A DNA stretch of 11,189 nt from a bacterium (lineage in GTDB: Bacteria > Cyanobacteriota > Vampirovibrionia > Obscuribacterales > Obscuribacteraceae), in contig JAUIJG010000157.1 of the NCBI GenBank assembly GCA_030431355.1, positions 1 through 11,189 on the forward strand, read 5' to 3'. A program made the translations under genes and the position numbers. Shown one piece after another: positions 1-7,195 of this stretch. Below the pieces are notes generated by a model. It did no database searches. It was not told the DNA's origin and saw nothing but the letters and a program-made list of their open reading frames with translations. Numbering within the stretch: position 1 is the first letter of the stretch; every line of letters begins with the position of its first letter.

Positions 1-674
1 TCATGGTGAGCGAAAGGAAACTTTTCGGCTGCTTCACTGGAAGCTAGATGAACAGGTAATTTAATCCCCCGGGCGCGGCTTTCTTCCACCGCCTTCATGA
101 AATTGGCATTCTGAAACTCTACCGCTTCTCTGTCCGAGGCTTTGGCCAGATGGGAAAACATACTGATGAGTGCCAGGTTTTTTGAAGCTGTCCCCAGCTC
201 AAGTGCTTCGTTGATCTGGTCCGGGCTGAACCCGAGTCGATGCATGCCGGTATCGATCTTTATATGTATTTTTGCCTGGCTTTCCGCGTTGCGAGCCAGT
301 TTTTCCAGGGATCTGAGTTGCACCAGACTTGTGACGGTCATGTCTAAATCGTTGGCCAGGGCATCGCCCACAGCCCAGAAGGGAATTGGAGCCAGAATTA
401 AGATAGGTATCTTAGAGTCCAGCTTCCTCAGCTCAATTCCTTCATCCACCGATGCAACGGCAAGATATTTAGCGCCTTTGGCCACAAGAATTTCGGCGAC
501 CCTGTTGGCACCGTGTCCATAGGCATCGCTTTTCACCACAGCCATCAATCCGCATCGGGCCGGATCCAGCCAAGACCTTACCAGCGCTACGTTTTGCTCT
601 ATGGCGTCAAGGTCGATTTCAACCCAGGCGTCTCGTAGAAGTGATGATTGTGAATGCTGTCTTGACGAAACCAT
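1..674 (-). CDS. alr: Alanine racemase, N-terminal part (runs off left edge)
   Basis: PLP-dependent enzyme that interconverts L- and D-alanine in the cytoplasm, supplying D-Ala for peptidoglycan. Read on the minus strand from ATG at 674, 224 codons are present; the family is usually about 360-380 aa, so the C-terminal beta-domain with the catalytic Tyr lies outside the window. Seen: the PLP-lysine motif AVVKSDAYGHG (residues 45-55, Lys48), the barrel motif KIDTGMHRLGF (139-149, with the conserved Arg146), a MFSHLAKASD segment (172-181) and VHLASSEAA (208-216), matching the usual order in Alr. The motif after the lysine is KSDAYGHG where KANAYGHG is more common, a minor variation. The start has no clear Shine-Dalgarno sequence, only an A-rich stretch preceded by TTTATAAC. 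It is transcribed divergently from the HU gene. The truncation is the window edge, not a mutation. The assignment is firm. Confidence 0.95.
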   Translation of the reverse strand, partial: MVSSRQHSQSSLLRDAWVEIDLDAIEQNVALVRSWLDPARCGLMAVVKSDAYGHGANRVAEILVAKGAKYLAVASVDEGIELRKLDSKIPILILAPIPFWAVGDALANDLDMTVTSLVQLRSLEKLARNAESQAKIHIKIDTGMHRLGFSPDQINEALELGTASKNLALISMFSHLAKASDREAVEFQNANFMKAVEESRARGIKLPVHLASSEAAEKFPFAHH

Positions 675-892
675 TAGTATTTTCTTGTTATAAACCTAGG
701 TGCTGTGGGGTTTAAAAGGGAAAGTTTATGCTAGCATTGCAGTCAGGTTGGATTCTCTAAGGTTAGTAGCCTTTGAGAAGCTGGTCTTTTTGAGTCTGGA
801 ATTATATTCCTGACCCCTGAGATCATAACCGACTTAAGGAAACACTTAGGAGTCCCGGTATCACTGTCGTTGTTAATAGTTATAAGGGGTGT

Positions 893-907
893 ATGAGCCT
901 TGAATAA
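893..907 (+). other. Possible 4-codon mini-ORF overlapping the HU start
   Basis: ATG AGC CTT GAA TAA (893-907) sits in another frame and spans the TTG start of HU at 900. AAGGGG ends only 3 nt before this ATG, which is too close for good initiation, while the spacing to the TTG is 10 nt. It may be chance. If translated, it could affect use of the overlapping TTG. Confidence 0.15.
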
Positions 908-1181
908 AGCTGAATTGGTCGATATCGTTGCAGCCGATGCAGGAACCACCAAAAAAGATGCCGAGCAAATCATCAATAAGATGATGGATACAATCATCAA
1001 AACCGTAGCTGGTGGAGATAAAGTTACACTGGTTGGATTTGGAACCTTTGAGGCTAGACATAGAAAAGCCAGACTGGGAAGAAATCCTAAGACTAACGAA
1101 CCGCTGAACATTCCTGCAAAAAGAGTTGCCGGATTCAAAGTGGGTAAAGAATTTAGCGAAGCAGTTAACAAGCGTAAGTAA
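900..1181 (+). CDS. hup: HU-family histone-like DNA-binding protein
   Basis: Small basic nucleoid protein that binds and bends DNA as a dimer. The 93 residues match the normal HU length (about 90). Seen: the helical N-terminal dimerisation half (MNKAELVDIVAADAGTTKKD), the HU/IHF signature GFGTFEARHRKARLGRNPKT (about residues 46-65) on the beta-arm, and the closing helix ending FSEAVNKRK. There is no Lys/Ala-rich C-terminal extension. The start is TTG at 900: an in-frame TGA at 894-896 rules out a longer product, AAGGGG at 884-889 sits 10 nt upstream, and the protein aligns to HU from its first residue. IHF subunits share the fold, but the sequence reads as HU. The next gene begins 20 nt after the stop, suggesting co-transcription. 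The leader from alr is 225 bp and is probably a shared divergent regulatory region. Confidence 0.96.
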   Translation: MNKAELVDIVAADAGTTKKDAEQIINKMMDTIIKTVAGGDKVTLVGFGTFEARHRKARLGRNPKTNEPLNIPAKRVAGFKVGKEFSEAVNKRK

Positions 1182-1190
1182 CTGCAGCGT

Positions 1191-1197
1191 GAGGGGG
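1191..1197 (+). promoter_or_regulatory. Shine-Dalgarno site deciding a TTG start
   Basis: GAGGGGG lies 4 nt before TTG at 1202. It supports that codon as the start of the oxidoreductase, whose nucleotide-binding strand begins at once with LPKVAVIGCGNWG, leaving no room for a later start. Confidence 0.7.
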
Positions 1198-1201
1198 TCC
1201 C

Positions 1202-2191
1202 TTGGAGCTACCAAAGGTAGCAGTAATAGGATGCGGTAACTGGGGTAAGAACCTGGTTCGTAATTTTGCGAATCAAGGAGCTCTTGCCGTTGTATGTGAT
1301 GCCGACACCAAAAAGCTGAGCCTGTTGTCAAGAGAATATCCGGGCATTCGGGTAACCGATAGCTTTGAGAGCGTTCTTTCCGACAAAGAGGTTTCGGCGG
1401 TTGTTATTGCTACCCCTAGCGATACGCATTTTGAACTTGCCAAAAAATCGCTATTGGAAGGAAAGCATGTCTATGTCGAAAAGCCCCTGGCTAGAGATGT
1501 AAGGCACGCTGAAGAACTGGATGCCCTGGCCACTGAGAGAAACTTGATTCTCATGGTCGGGCATCTTCTGCTCTATCATCCCGCAGTCAACTGTTTGAAG
1601 GATCTCATTTCCCAGGGTGAACTGGGAGATGTTCTTTTTGTTCGATCGGACAGGATGAACTTCAACCAGTCCAGGGCGCACTGGAGTGTTCTCTGGGACC
1701 TGGCTCCCCATGACCTTTCCATGATGAGCTACCTGCTCGATTGTGATGCGCCGGAGGTTACCAGGGTCGGCGGATGGGATACCCAGGAAGATTCGCTTGT
1801 GGACGTGGCTTATCTTGATGTGGCCTTCCCCCACGGGGACAAGGTTACTCCCGGTCAAGTCCGGAATTCCTGGATTGATCCTCAGAAGATTGTGAGATTG
1901 ACCGTCAACGGTACTTTGAAGACGGCTGTTCTTAACGACACCCAGGCCAGTGAGAAGCTACAGCTCCACTCACTCTCGTCCCATGGAAGGATGGTGGTTG
2001 AGTATCCATATTATCCGGATGTGGAGCCGCTGCATCTGGAATGCGAACATTTTCTCCAGTGTATAGTCACCGGTGAGCGTCCACGCACAGACGCCAACAA
2101 CGCCTACCATGTTGTCCGAGTTCTTGCCGACGTGGAGAAGAGGCTTTCAGCTCGTCCGCGCCTGAAAGCGATTGAGACTATATCCAACTAG
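1202..2191 (+). CDS. Gfo/Idh/MocA-family NAD(P)-dependent oxidoreductase
   Basis: A 329-aa cytosolic dehydrogenase of the glucose-fructose oxidoreductase/inositol dehydrogenase family. Seen: an N-terminal Rossmann domain with the dinucleotide motif VIGCGNWG (residues 8-15), an acidic residue after strand 2 (CDAD, 32-35), ATPSDTHFELA (70-80), the family's EKP motif with its catalytic-site lysine (YVEKPLA, 91-97, Lys94), GHLLLYHPAV (120-129), and WDLAPHDLSMM (165-175) with the conserved His170-Asp171 region. The C-terminal half is the alpha/beta substrate domain. The GHLLLYHPAV segment recalls WlbA/WbpB-like enzymes that oxidise the 3-position of UDP-GlcNAc-type sugars for surface glycan synthesis; that substrate is an inference, since this family is very diverse and no glycan genes are next door. 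It follows HU by 20 nt and starts at TTG. No terminator is visible right after its stop codon. Confidence 0.9.
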   Translation: MELPKVAVIGCGNWGKNLVRNFANQGALAVVCDADTKKLSLLSREYPGIRVTDSFESVLSDKEVSAVVIATPSDTHFELAKKSLLEGKHVYVEKPLARDVRHAEELDALATERNLILMVGHLLLYHPAVNCLKDLISQGELGDVLFVRSDRMNFNQSRAHWSVLWDLAPHDLSMMSYLLDCDAPEVTRVGGWDTQEDSLVDVAYLDVAFPHGDKVTPGQVRNSWIDPQKIVRLTVNGTLKTAVLNDTQASEKLQLHSLSSHGRMVVEYPYYPDVEPLHLECEHFLQCIVTGERPRTDANNAYHVVRVLADVEKRLSARPRLKAIETISN

Positions 2192-2255
2192 TTGTTCGTT
2201 ATTTACTTTTGGTCACGTATGACGATTTTTATACCCTTACAGGTTGGTAAGAGAA

Positions 2256-2261
2256 TATAAT
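2256..2261 (+). promoter_or_regulatory. Probable promoter -10 box of the tRNA-Gly gene
   Basis: A perfect TATAAT lies 30 nt before the tRNA 5' end, which would put the transcript start near 2268 and leave a leader of about 24 nt for RNase P to remove. I see no good -35 hexamer at 16-18 nt spacing, so the box rests on the -10 match and its position. Confidence 0.55.
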
Positions 2262-2291
2262 GAATCTTCCTACTGAACAAAGAGCCTATTT

Positions 2292-2366
<75 letters not shown>

Positions 2367-2371
2367 TTTTT

Positions 2372-2405
2372 ACGGCCATCCCCTGGAGGGGGTGGCTGTT
2401 TTTTT
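2372..2405 (+). terminator. Strong intrinsic terminator after tRNA-Gly
   Basis: A 12-bp stem (2372-2383 with 2388-2399, two G-T pairs), loop TGGA, is followed directly by a run of T residues to 2405. It starts 5 nt after the tRNA CCA. This is a textbook rho-independent terminator. It should also separate the upstream genes from the membrane-protein gene downstream. Confidence 0.92.
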
Positions 2406-2413
2406 GCTATGTG

Positions 2414-2443
2414 TCGGATAACACACGAAGAATTTCGGATAAC
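2414..2443. repeat. Direct repeat TCGGATAAC, two copies 21 bp apart
   Basis: TCGGATAAC occurs at 2414-2422 and again at 2435-2443. The start-to-start distance of 21 bp equals about two DNA turns, so both copies face the same side of the helix. They lie about 105-130 bp upstream of the ATG of the 182-aa membrane protein, in the region where its promoter should be. They could be a regulator site; chance cannot be excluded for two 9-mers. Confidence 0.35.
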
Positions 2444-2546
2444 TAGTATGCCGGGGCTTTTACCTCATAATGGTTAAATCAGGTAGTGATGTACTGACCT
2501 TGAGCGGGTAAACCTTTTAATAGGCGAAAGAAATTCCGAGGCTTCC

Positions 2547-3095
2547 ATGAGCGACGAAGATAGTAAAGAGAATAAAAGTTCCGGTTCAAATTCCGAATTT
2601 ACGGGGAGTGAAAGCGGTACGGAAAGCGCTGAAAATTCCGATTCAACCTCTGATAGTGGCGAAGTGAAGAAGGATGCGGCTCCGGAAGGGGTTTTCAAAA
2701 GACGTACTCTTTTCAAAGCCTCCATGGAATCCTTCAACTATGTCAATAGCATCTCCCAGGACGAAGCTGTTAAGGTCCGTGATTCGGACCGAGCTACCAG
2801 TATCGCTCTTTTGGTAACGTCAATCGGCACTGTCGCGGCCATGCTCATCGAGCAAGCGGCGGCACACAGAATGCCTCTTCTTGTGGCCTGTGATGTTCTT
2901 ATCGGGGTCTCAATCCTGATCTATCTTGGCAATCGCTTTGGAATCCTTACAACATTCAATCCCCGGCAAGCGCTTCTTTCCTGGCAGTTGATGATGGGAG
3001 CAGCTTTCTTCGGTATTTTCCTGACCATTAACCTGGCACTGGTGCTGGGAATGTTTGTGGTCGCCACCACCCCGGTGGACCCGACCGGATTCTAA
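2547..3095 (+). CDS. Hypothetical membrane protein with Ser/acidic N-terminal tail
   Basis: I do not recognise this 182-aa protein. Residues 1-47 are low-complexity and rich in Ser, Glu, Asp and Asn, so probably disordered. Residues 48-83 are mixed polar and include a basic patch KRRTLFK (51-57). Three hydrophobic segments follow, at about 84-101, 110-128 and 146-172, consistent with three membrane-spanning helices. The charged tail before the first helix and the basic patch suggest a cytoplasmic N-terminus. There is no cleavable signal peptide and no cysteine pair or catalytic motif. The ATG at 2547 has GAGG at 2538-2541, 5 nt upstream. The gene is flanked by the tRNA terminator on the left and a weaker terminator-like hairpin on the right, so it seems monocistronic. 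Coding is supported by the sensible domain pattern and the start signal. The function is unknown. Confidence 0.8.
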   Translation: MSDEDSKENKSSGSNSEFTGSESGTESAENSDSTSDSGEVKKDAAPEGVFKRRTLFKASMESFNYVNSISQDEAVKVRDSDRATSIALLVTSIGTVAAMLIEQAAAHRMPLLVACDVLIGVSILIYLGNRFGILTTFNPRQALLSWQLMMGAAFFGIFLTINLALVLGMFVVATTPVDPTGF

Positions 3096-3130
3096 TTCCA
3101 AAAGAGAGGCAGATGGCAACCTCTTTGTGG

Positions 3131-3159
3131 CGGCTGAAATGCGTGATTTCTGCCGTTTT
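3131..3159 (+). terminator. Possible intrinsic terminator after the membrane protein
   Basis: CGGCTGAAAT (3131-3140) pairs with ATTTCTGCCG (3146-3155), with one T-T mismatch and loop GCGTG, followed by TTTT. It begins 36 nt after the stop codon. The T run is short, so efficiency is uncertain. Confidence 0.55.
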
Positions 3160-3248
3160 CGAGTGTCCTCATGTATTGCATATGATTACAGCTTCGGTGT
3201 ACAGAAGGTAAAGACATAAGATATATGCCTTAATTCGGCTTGTGCTCG

Positions 3249-3269
3249 TGATAAAATCCGGGTTTATCA
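3249..3269 (+). promoter_or_regulatory. Candidate extended -10 promoter with inverted repeat, upstream of tig
   Basis: TGATAAAAT (3249-3257) fits an extended -10 element (TGnTAAAAT). The same bases form one arm of a perfect 7-bp inverted repeat, TGATAAA (3249-3255) and TTTATCA (3263-3269), with a 7-nt spacer. A repressor bound there would cover the promoter. It lies about 85 nt before the tig ATG. No convincing -35 box is seen, and AT-rich inverted repeats arise readily by chance. Confidence 0.35.
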
Positions 3270-3341
3270 TCGTGCGGTTAATCTAATTGGTCGCACCGAC
3301 GTATTCGTGATCGAGAACTTTTGTGGGGCATTGAATATAAG

Positions 3342-4829
3342 ATGAAGGTTACCCTTGACCGGGAAGGTAAAAACGTTGTCCGAGTCGGACTTGAAGTTGA
3401 GGCGGACAGAGCCTCCAGAGCATATGAAGTCACCTGTCGTGATCTCAGTAATCAAGTAGAAATCCCCGGTTTTCGGAAGGGAAAAGCGCCAAGAAATATT
3501 ATTGAGAAGAGATTCGGCCGGGATGCCATCAAACAGGAAGCCCTTGAGAGGCTTTTGCCTGAACTTCTCCAACAAGTTATTACAGACAAGAAGCTTGACA
3601 TAATCACCAGACCGGAAATCATCGAATGTAATTTTGAACTGGGTGAGCCGTTGAAGTTGGCTGCTAAGTTTGAAGTGAGACCGGAAGTAAAATTGGGTGA
3701 CTACAAAGGTGTTAAAGCCGATGTGCCCGAAGCGGTCATTCCGGAAGACGCTCTGGAAAAAGCTTTGAACGGCATCGCAGAGCAACATGCTGCCGTCAAC
3801 AAAATAGATCCCAGGGAAGTAAAACTGGGTGACCATGTTCTCATCGACTTCGAATGCTATGTGGATGACAAGTTGATTGAAGGTGGTAAAGCAGAGAATT
3901 TGCCCCTTGAGCTCAAAGATGGTGCTTTTGTAGAAGGTTTTTGTGAGCAGGTGGCAGGCAAGAGACCTGGCGATAAGTTCGAAGCGGAAGTTACTTTCCC
4001 CGAAGACTATCGCAACGACGCTCTAGCCGGAAAGCCAGCCAAGTTTAAGGTTGAGTTGAAAGAACTCAGAGAAAAAGTTGTCCCGGGTATAGATGATGAG
4101 CTTGCTCAGAAAGTCAATCATGAGAACCTGGAAGAGCTGAAGAAAACTATCCAGTCGAAAATGGATGAAGAGATCAAGTACGAGAACGAAGCTCGTGCTC
4201 AGAAAGCCGTTGTTGATGCCGTAGTTGAGAATTCCGAGATTGATATCCCTGATACCATGATCGACCGTGAATTCGAACTTCTTATGGAACAGATCAAAAT
4301 GCAGTTCCAGCAGACCGGCCAAGACTGGGAAGAGTTCGCAGCCATGGATGACTTCAAGGCTCTGGAAGAGACTAAAAAAGAAGAAGCTTCCCAGCGCGTT
4401 CTGCACAGCCTCGTTCTAGGCGCTGTGGTTCGTGCCGAAGATATGACTGTCACCGAGGAAGAGGTGACCCCTTATCTGAACGAATACGCAATCCGCAACA
4501 ACATTCCACCGGATAGATACAGTGAAATGTTCCAGGATGAGTATGTGATGCGTCAGATTTCCGAGGAAGTGTTGACCGGCAAAGTAGTTGACTTCCTGGT
4601 GAAGAACGCAGAGATTAACTATGTTCCTGATACCGAAGATAGTGACAAGGAAGATTCCGAAAAAGGATCCGCCAAGTCTAAGAAATCCGGTGCCAAGGCC
4701 AAGAAAGATTCGGATAAAGAGAAAGCTTCCAAGGCGAAGTCCGATAAGGACGAAGATGCTGATGACAAGCCGAAAAAAGAGAAGAAGTCAGGCGCTGAGA
4801 AAAAGGCGAAAGCAAAAGCTAAAGACTAG
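3342..4829 (+). CDS. tig: Trigger factor, ribosome-bound chaperone, with charged C-terminal tail
   Basis: ATP-independent chaperone that docks at the ribosome exit tunnel and shields nascent chains; it also has a peptidyl-prolyl isomerase domain. It has 495 aa against roughly 430-480 usually. Seen: the ribosome-binding N-domain with signature GFRKGKAP (43-50), an FKBP-type PPIase domain (about 160-245), then the helical C-terminal chaperone arms (about 250-425). Residues 430-495 are an added tail: 23 Lys, 19 Asp/Glu, 9 Ser and 10 Ala of 66. I chose ATG 3342 because MKVTLDREG aligns with the usual N-terminus; an in-frame TTG at 3321 would add 7 residues. Neither start has an ideal Shine-Dalgarno sequence (TGGGG ends 13 nt before the ATG). 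clpP follows after 154 nt with no clear terminator between them. Identity is firm; the tail's role is unknown. Confidence 0.97.
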   Translation: MKVTLDREGKNVVRVGLEVEADRASRAYEVTCRDLSNQVEIPGFRKGKAPRNIIEKRFGRDAIKQEALERLLPELLQQVITDKKLDIITRPEIIECNFELGEPLKLAAKFEVRPEVKLGDYKGVKADVPEAVIPEDALEKALNGIAEQHAAVNKIDPREVKLGDHVLIDFECYVDDKLIEGGKAENLPLELKDGAFVEGFCEQVAGKRPGDKFEAEVTFPEDYRNDALAGKPAKFKVELKELREKVVPGIDDELAQKVNHENLEELKKTIQSKMDEEIKYENEARAQKAVVDAVVENSEIDIPDTMIDREFELLMEQIKMQFQQTGQDWEEFAAMDDFKALEETKKEEASQRVLHSLVLGAVVRAEDMTVTEEEVTPYLNEYAIRNNIPPDRYSEMFQDEYVMRQISEEVLTGKVVDFLVKNAEINYVPDTEDSDKEDSEKGSAKSKKSGAKAKKDSDKEKASKAKSDKDEDADDKPKKEKKSGAEKKAKAKAKD

Positions 4830-4983
4830 TCAGTCGATGCCTATCGCTTCTTTCATCAAGGTGACTTCGGATTTCTGAACGAATTGGCTGAAAGATAATC
4901 CCAGTTAAAACATATAGAAAAGTAGGGTTCACTTAGGATAAAATTAAGGGATCCTCATATATAAAGAACCAGGAGAAAAACAA

Positions 4984-5673
4984 ATGTCGAATAAGGAAGG
5001 CAGAATGGAAGAGTTTAGAAATTCCTTGGATATATACAGTATGAGCCCGCTGGTAAGCCCGATCTCGGCCTATCCTCCCACGGTAATCGAAACCACCTCC
5101 CGTGGTGAGCGTGCTTTCGATATCTTTTCGAGGTTGCTGAGAGAGCGTATTGTCTTCCTTGGCACTCCCATCGATGACAACATCGCCAATATGATTGTTG
5201 CTCAGCTGCTCTTGCTGGAAGGTGAGGATCCTGAAAAGGATATTCGTCTGTATATCAACTCTCCCGGTGGTTCGGTCACCGCTGGACTGGCTATCTATGA
5301 CACGATTCAGCATATCCGTTCGGATGTTTGTACGATCTGTCTGGGACAGGCTGCCAGCATGGGCGCTTTCCTCCTCTCGGCCGGAACCAAGGGCAAGCGT
5401 ATGGCGCTGCCACACTCCAGAATCCTGATTCACCAACCTCTAGGTGGAGCCCAGGGTCAGGCTACTGATATCGAGATCCAGGCTAAAGAGATCTTGAGAA
5501 TTAAGAGACAACTGAATGATCTGTTCTCCGAACATACCGGCCAATCAGTTAAAACCCTTGAAAAAGACACAGATCGTGACAACATCATGACAGCTGAAGA
5601 AGCCAAATCATACGGTCTTGTGGACCAGGTGATCGAGCGCCTTGAAGACGCTCCTAACCTGTCTGCAGTATAG
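4984..5673 (+). CDS. clpP: ATP-dependent Clp protease proteolytic subunit
   Basis: Serine peptidase that forms the double-heptamer chamber fed by ClpX (or ClpA/ClpC). Of 229 aa, the catalytic triad is complete: Ser125 in QAASMGAF, His150 in LIHQPLGG and Asp199 in TDRDN, with the same spacing as in E. coli (25 and 74 residues after Ser). Other family marks are [12 protein letters not shown] (36-47) and [12 protein letters not shown] (90-101). The N-terminus before the conserved PPTVIE segment is about 30 residues, longer than the E. coli propeptide region. It could be a longer propeptide removed by self-processing; Met8 and Met20 are alternative starts. ATG 4984 is preferred because AGGAGA (4971-4976) lies 7 nt upstream. 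It sits between tig and clpX, the classic arrangement. It resembles cyanobacterial ClpP. Confidence 0.98.
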   Translation: MSNKEGRMEEFRNSLDIYSMSPLVSPISAYPPTVIETTSRGERAFDIFSRLLRERIVFLGTPIDDNIANMIVAQLLLLEGEDPEKDIRLYINSPGGSVTAGLAIYDTIQHIRSDVCTICLGQAASMGAFLLSAGTKGKRMALPHSRILIHQPLGGAQGQATDIEIQAKEILRIKRQLNDLFSEHTGQSVKTLEKDTDRDNIMTAEEAKSYGLVDQVIERLEDAPNLSAV

Positions 5674-5679
5674 GAATAA

Positions 5680-5714
5680 AGCCGGAGGACGGCGGCTCAG
5701 GCTGCCGTCCGGCT
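5680..5714 (+). terminator. GC-rich hairpin after clpP, terminator-like but lacking a T run
   Basis: AGCCGG (5680-5685) and ACGGC (5689-5693) pair with GCCGT (5704-5708) and CCGGCT (5709-5714), leaving a 3-nt bulge; an alternative is a perfect 7-bp stem GGACGGC/GCCGTCC. It starts 6 nt after the clpP stop. The following bases (CGCTTCTCTG) lack a T tract. It may stabilise the clpP mRNA end or only weaken readthrough into clpX. Confidence 0.5.
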
Positions 5715-5866
5715 CGCTTCTCTGAAATTCATAAGATTAAAGCGTGCCAATCTGTCAATATTAGGATAGGATAATAGACGAGAACAGGGCTCGTGTTTTA
5801 TCTTGAAAACCTGTAAAATCGATCCTGGATCCTTCGGAATCAATCAAAGCTAGATAGGGACACCAC

Positions 5867-7180
5867 ATGCCTAAAACCCCGGATAATCGCTTAAAGTGCT
5901 CGTTTTGCGGCAAAAGTCAAGACCAGGTCAAGAAGCTCATCGCTGGACCAGGAGTGTACATTTGCGATGAATGCGTGGAGCTCTGCAACGAAATCCTTGA
6001 TGAGGAGTTGTTTGAAGGTGGTCCGGCTCAGAGTGCTCCTCCCACGGAGAGTCCCGAGCCGCAGCCCATGGAGATTCCAAAGCCCCAGGTAATTAAGTCT
6101 CACCTGGACGATCATATTGTCGGCCAGGAGACAGCCAAGAAGATTCTTTCAGTGGCTGTTTACAACCATTACAAACGTATTACCCACAACGCCGAAGAAG
6201 CCGAGGGTAAAGTCGAGATCCAGAAGGCTAACATCCTTACCATCGGACCGACCGGTTGCGGTAAAACTTTGTTGGCCCAGACACTGGCTAAATTCCTTGA
6301 TGTTCCATTTGCCGTGGCCGATGCCACCACATTGACCGAAGCCGGTTATGTGGGTGAGGACGTGGAAAACATTCTTCTGCGTCTCTACCAGGCAGCAGAC
6401 TACGATATCAAGCGAGCTGAGCGCGGAATCATCTACATCGATGAGATTGATAAGATCTCCCGCAAGTCTGAAAACACCAGCATTACCAGGGACGTAAGTG
6501 GTGAAGGTGTTCAACAAGCTCTTCTCAAGATGATTGAAGGAACCGTGGCCAACGTACCGCCCCAGGGTGGACGTAAGCATCCTCACCAGGAGTTCATCCA
6601 GATAAACACGGCGAATATCCTCTTTATTTGTGGTGGTGCCTTCGTCGGACTCGATAAGATCGTGGAAGCGAGAACTTCATCCAACCGCAGTATCGGATTT
6701 GGGGCAGACCAACCCCTGACCGCCTGGGAACGAGAGCAAAAGACCAGCAAGATATTGATGGAGACTGCTCCGGATGACCTTATTAAATTCGGACTTATTC
6801 CTGAATTTGTCGGACGTATTCCTGTTATAGCGGTGCTGGAAGCTCTCGATACTGAAGCTCTGGTCAAGATTCTGGTCGAGCCGAAGAACTCTCTGGTCAA
6901 GCAGTACAAGCAGCTTCTCGAACTCGATAACGTGGAGCTTACCTTTGACGATGAAGCGATCACAGCGATTGCCGAAGAAGCGCTCAAGCGTAAAACAGGC
7001 GCCCGTGCTCTGCGGTCCATCGTGGAAGAGATGATGCTCGATATCATGTACGAAGTGCCATCCAGGGATGATATCGAAACCTGCAGAATCACCAAAGATC
7101 TGGTTGATAAGCGTTCTACCGCTGAGCTTCTCGATATAAGAAAGCACAAGGCAAAAGGTGAAAAAGAGAAAGCCTCTTAA
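5867..7180 (+). CDS. clpX: ATP-dependent Clp protease ATP-binding subunit ClpX
   Basis: AAA+ unfoldase that recognises substrates (such as ssrA-tagged proteins), unfolds them and feeds them to ClpP. It has 437 aa, close to the usual 420-430. Seen in order: the C4 zinc-binding N-domain (Cys11, 14, 33, 36); a Pro/Glu-rich linker (about 50-78); Walker A GPTGCGKT (127-134); the pore loop GYVG (160-163); Walker B IIYIDEID (188-195); the RKH pore loop (236-238); the IGF loop that docks on ClpP (276-278); the arginine finger region PEFVGRIP (312-319, Arg317); and sensor 2 GARALR (378-383). All key residues are intact. ATG 5867 has AGGGA (5856-5860) 6 nt upstream. The 193-nt gap after clpP, with a hairpin, suggests it may also have its own promoter. 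lon follows after 15 nt. The Lys-rich last 13 residues are a short, ordinary tail. Confidence 0.98.
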   Translation: MPKTPDNRLKCSFCGKSQDQVKKLIAGPGVYICDECVELCNEILDEELFEGGPAQSAPPTESPEPQPMEIPKPQVIKSHLDDHIVGQETAKKILSVAVYNHYKRITHNAEEAEGKVEIQKANILTIGPTGCGKTLLAQTLAKFLDVPFAVADATTLTEAGYVGEDVENILLRLYQAADYDIKRAERGIIYIDEIDKISRKSENTSITRDVSGEGVQQALLKMIEGTVANVPPQGGRKHPHQEFIQINTANILFICGGAFVGLDKIVEARTSSNRSIGFGADQPLTAWEREQKTSKILMETAPDDLIKFGLIPEFVGRIPVIAVLEALDTEALVKILVEPKNSLVKQYKQLLELDNVELTFDDEAITAIAEEALKRKTGARALRSIVEEMMLDIMYEVPSRDDIETCRITKDLVDKRSTAELLDIRKHKAKGEKEKAS

Positions 7181-7195
7181 AGTCACCCTAAAAAA

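Noticed and set aside
830..856. Near-repeat and partial palindrome around ACTTAAGGA and ACTTAGGAG in the alr-hup gap
   Set aside because: The copies differ and the stem has a bulge and only 4-bp helices, too weak to claim as an operator or riboswitch.
873..1331. Long minus-strand open frames across HU and the oxidoreductase start
   Set aside because: They lie antisense to two well-supported genes and show no family motifs.
2470..2511. 14-codon ORF (ATG to TAA) upstream of the membrane-protein gene
   Set aside because: It has no Shine-Dalgarno sequence and no attenuator-like structure or biased composition; short ORFs like this occur by chance.
4621..4878. 85-codon open frame encoding a very basic peptide overlapping the tig tail
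   Set aside because: It is the +1 reading of the repetitive Lys/Asp/Glu codons of the trigger factor tail. It has no start signal and no recognisable protein pattern.
3096..7195. CIRCE (TTAGCACTC-N9-GAGTGCTAA) or another known heat-shock operator near tig, clpP, clpX or lon
   Set aside because: I searched the intergenic stretches by eye and found no match.
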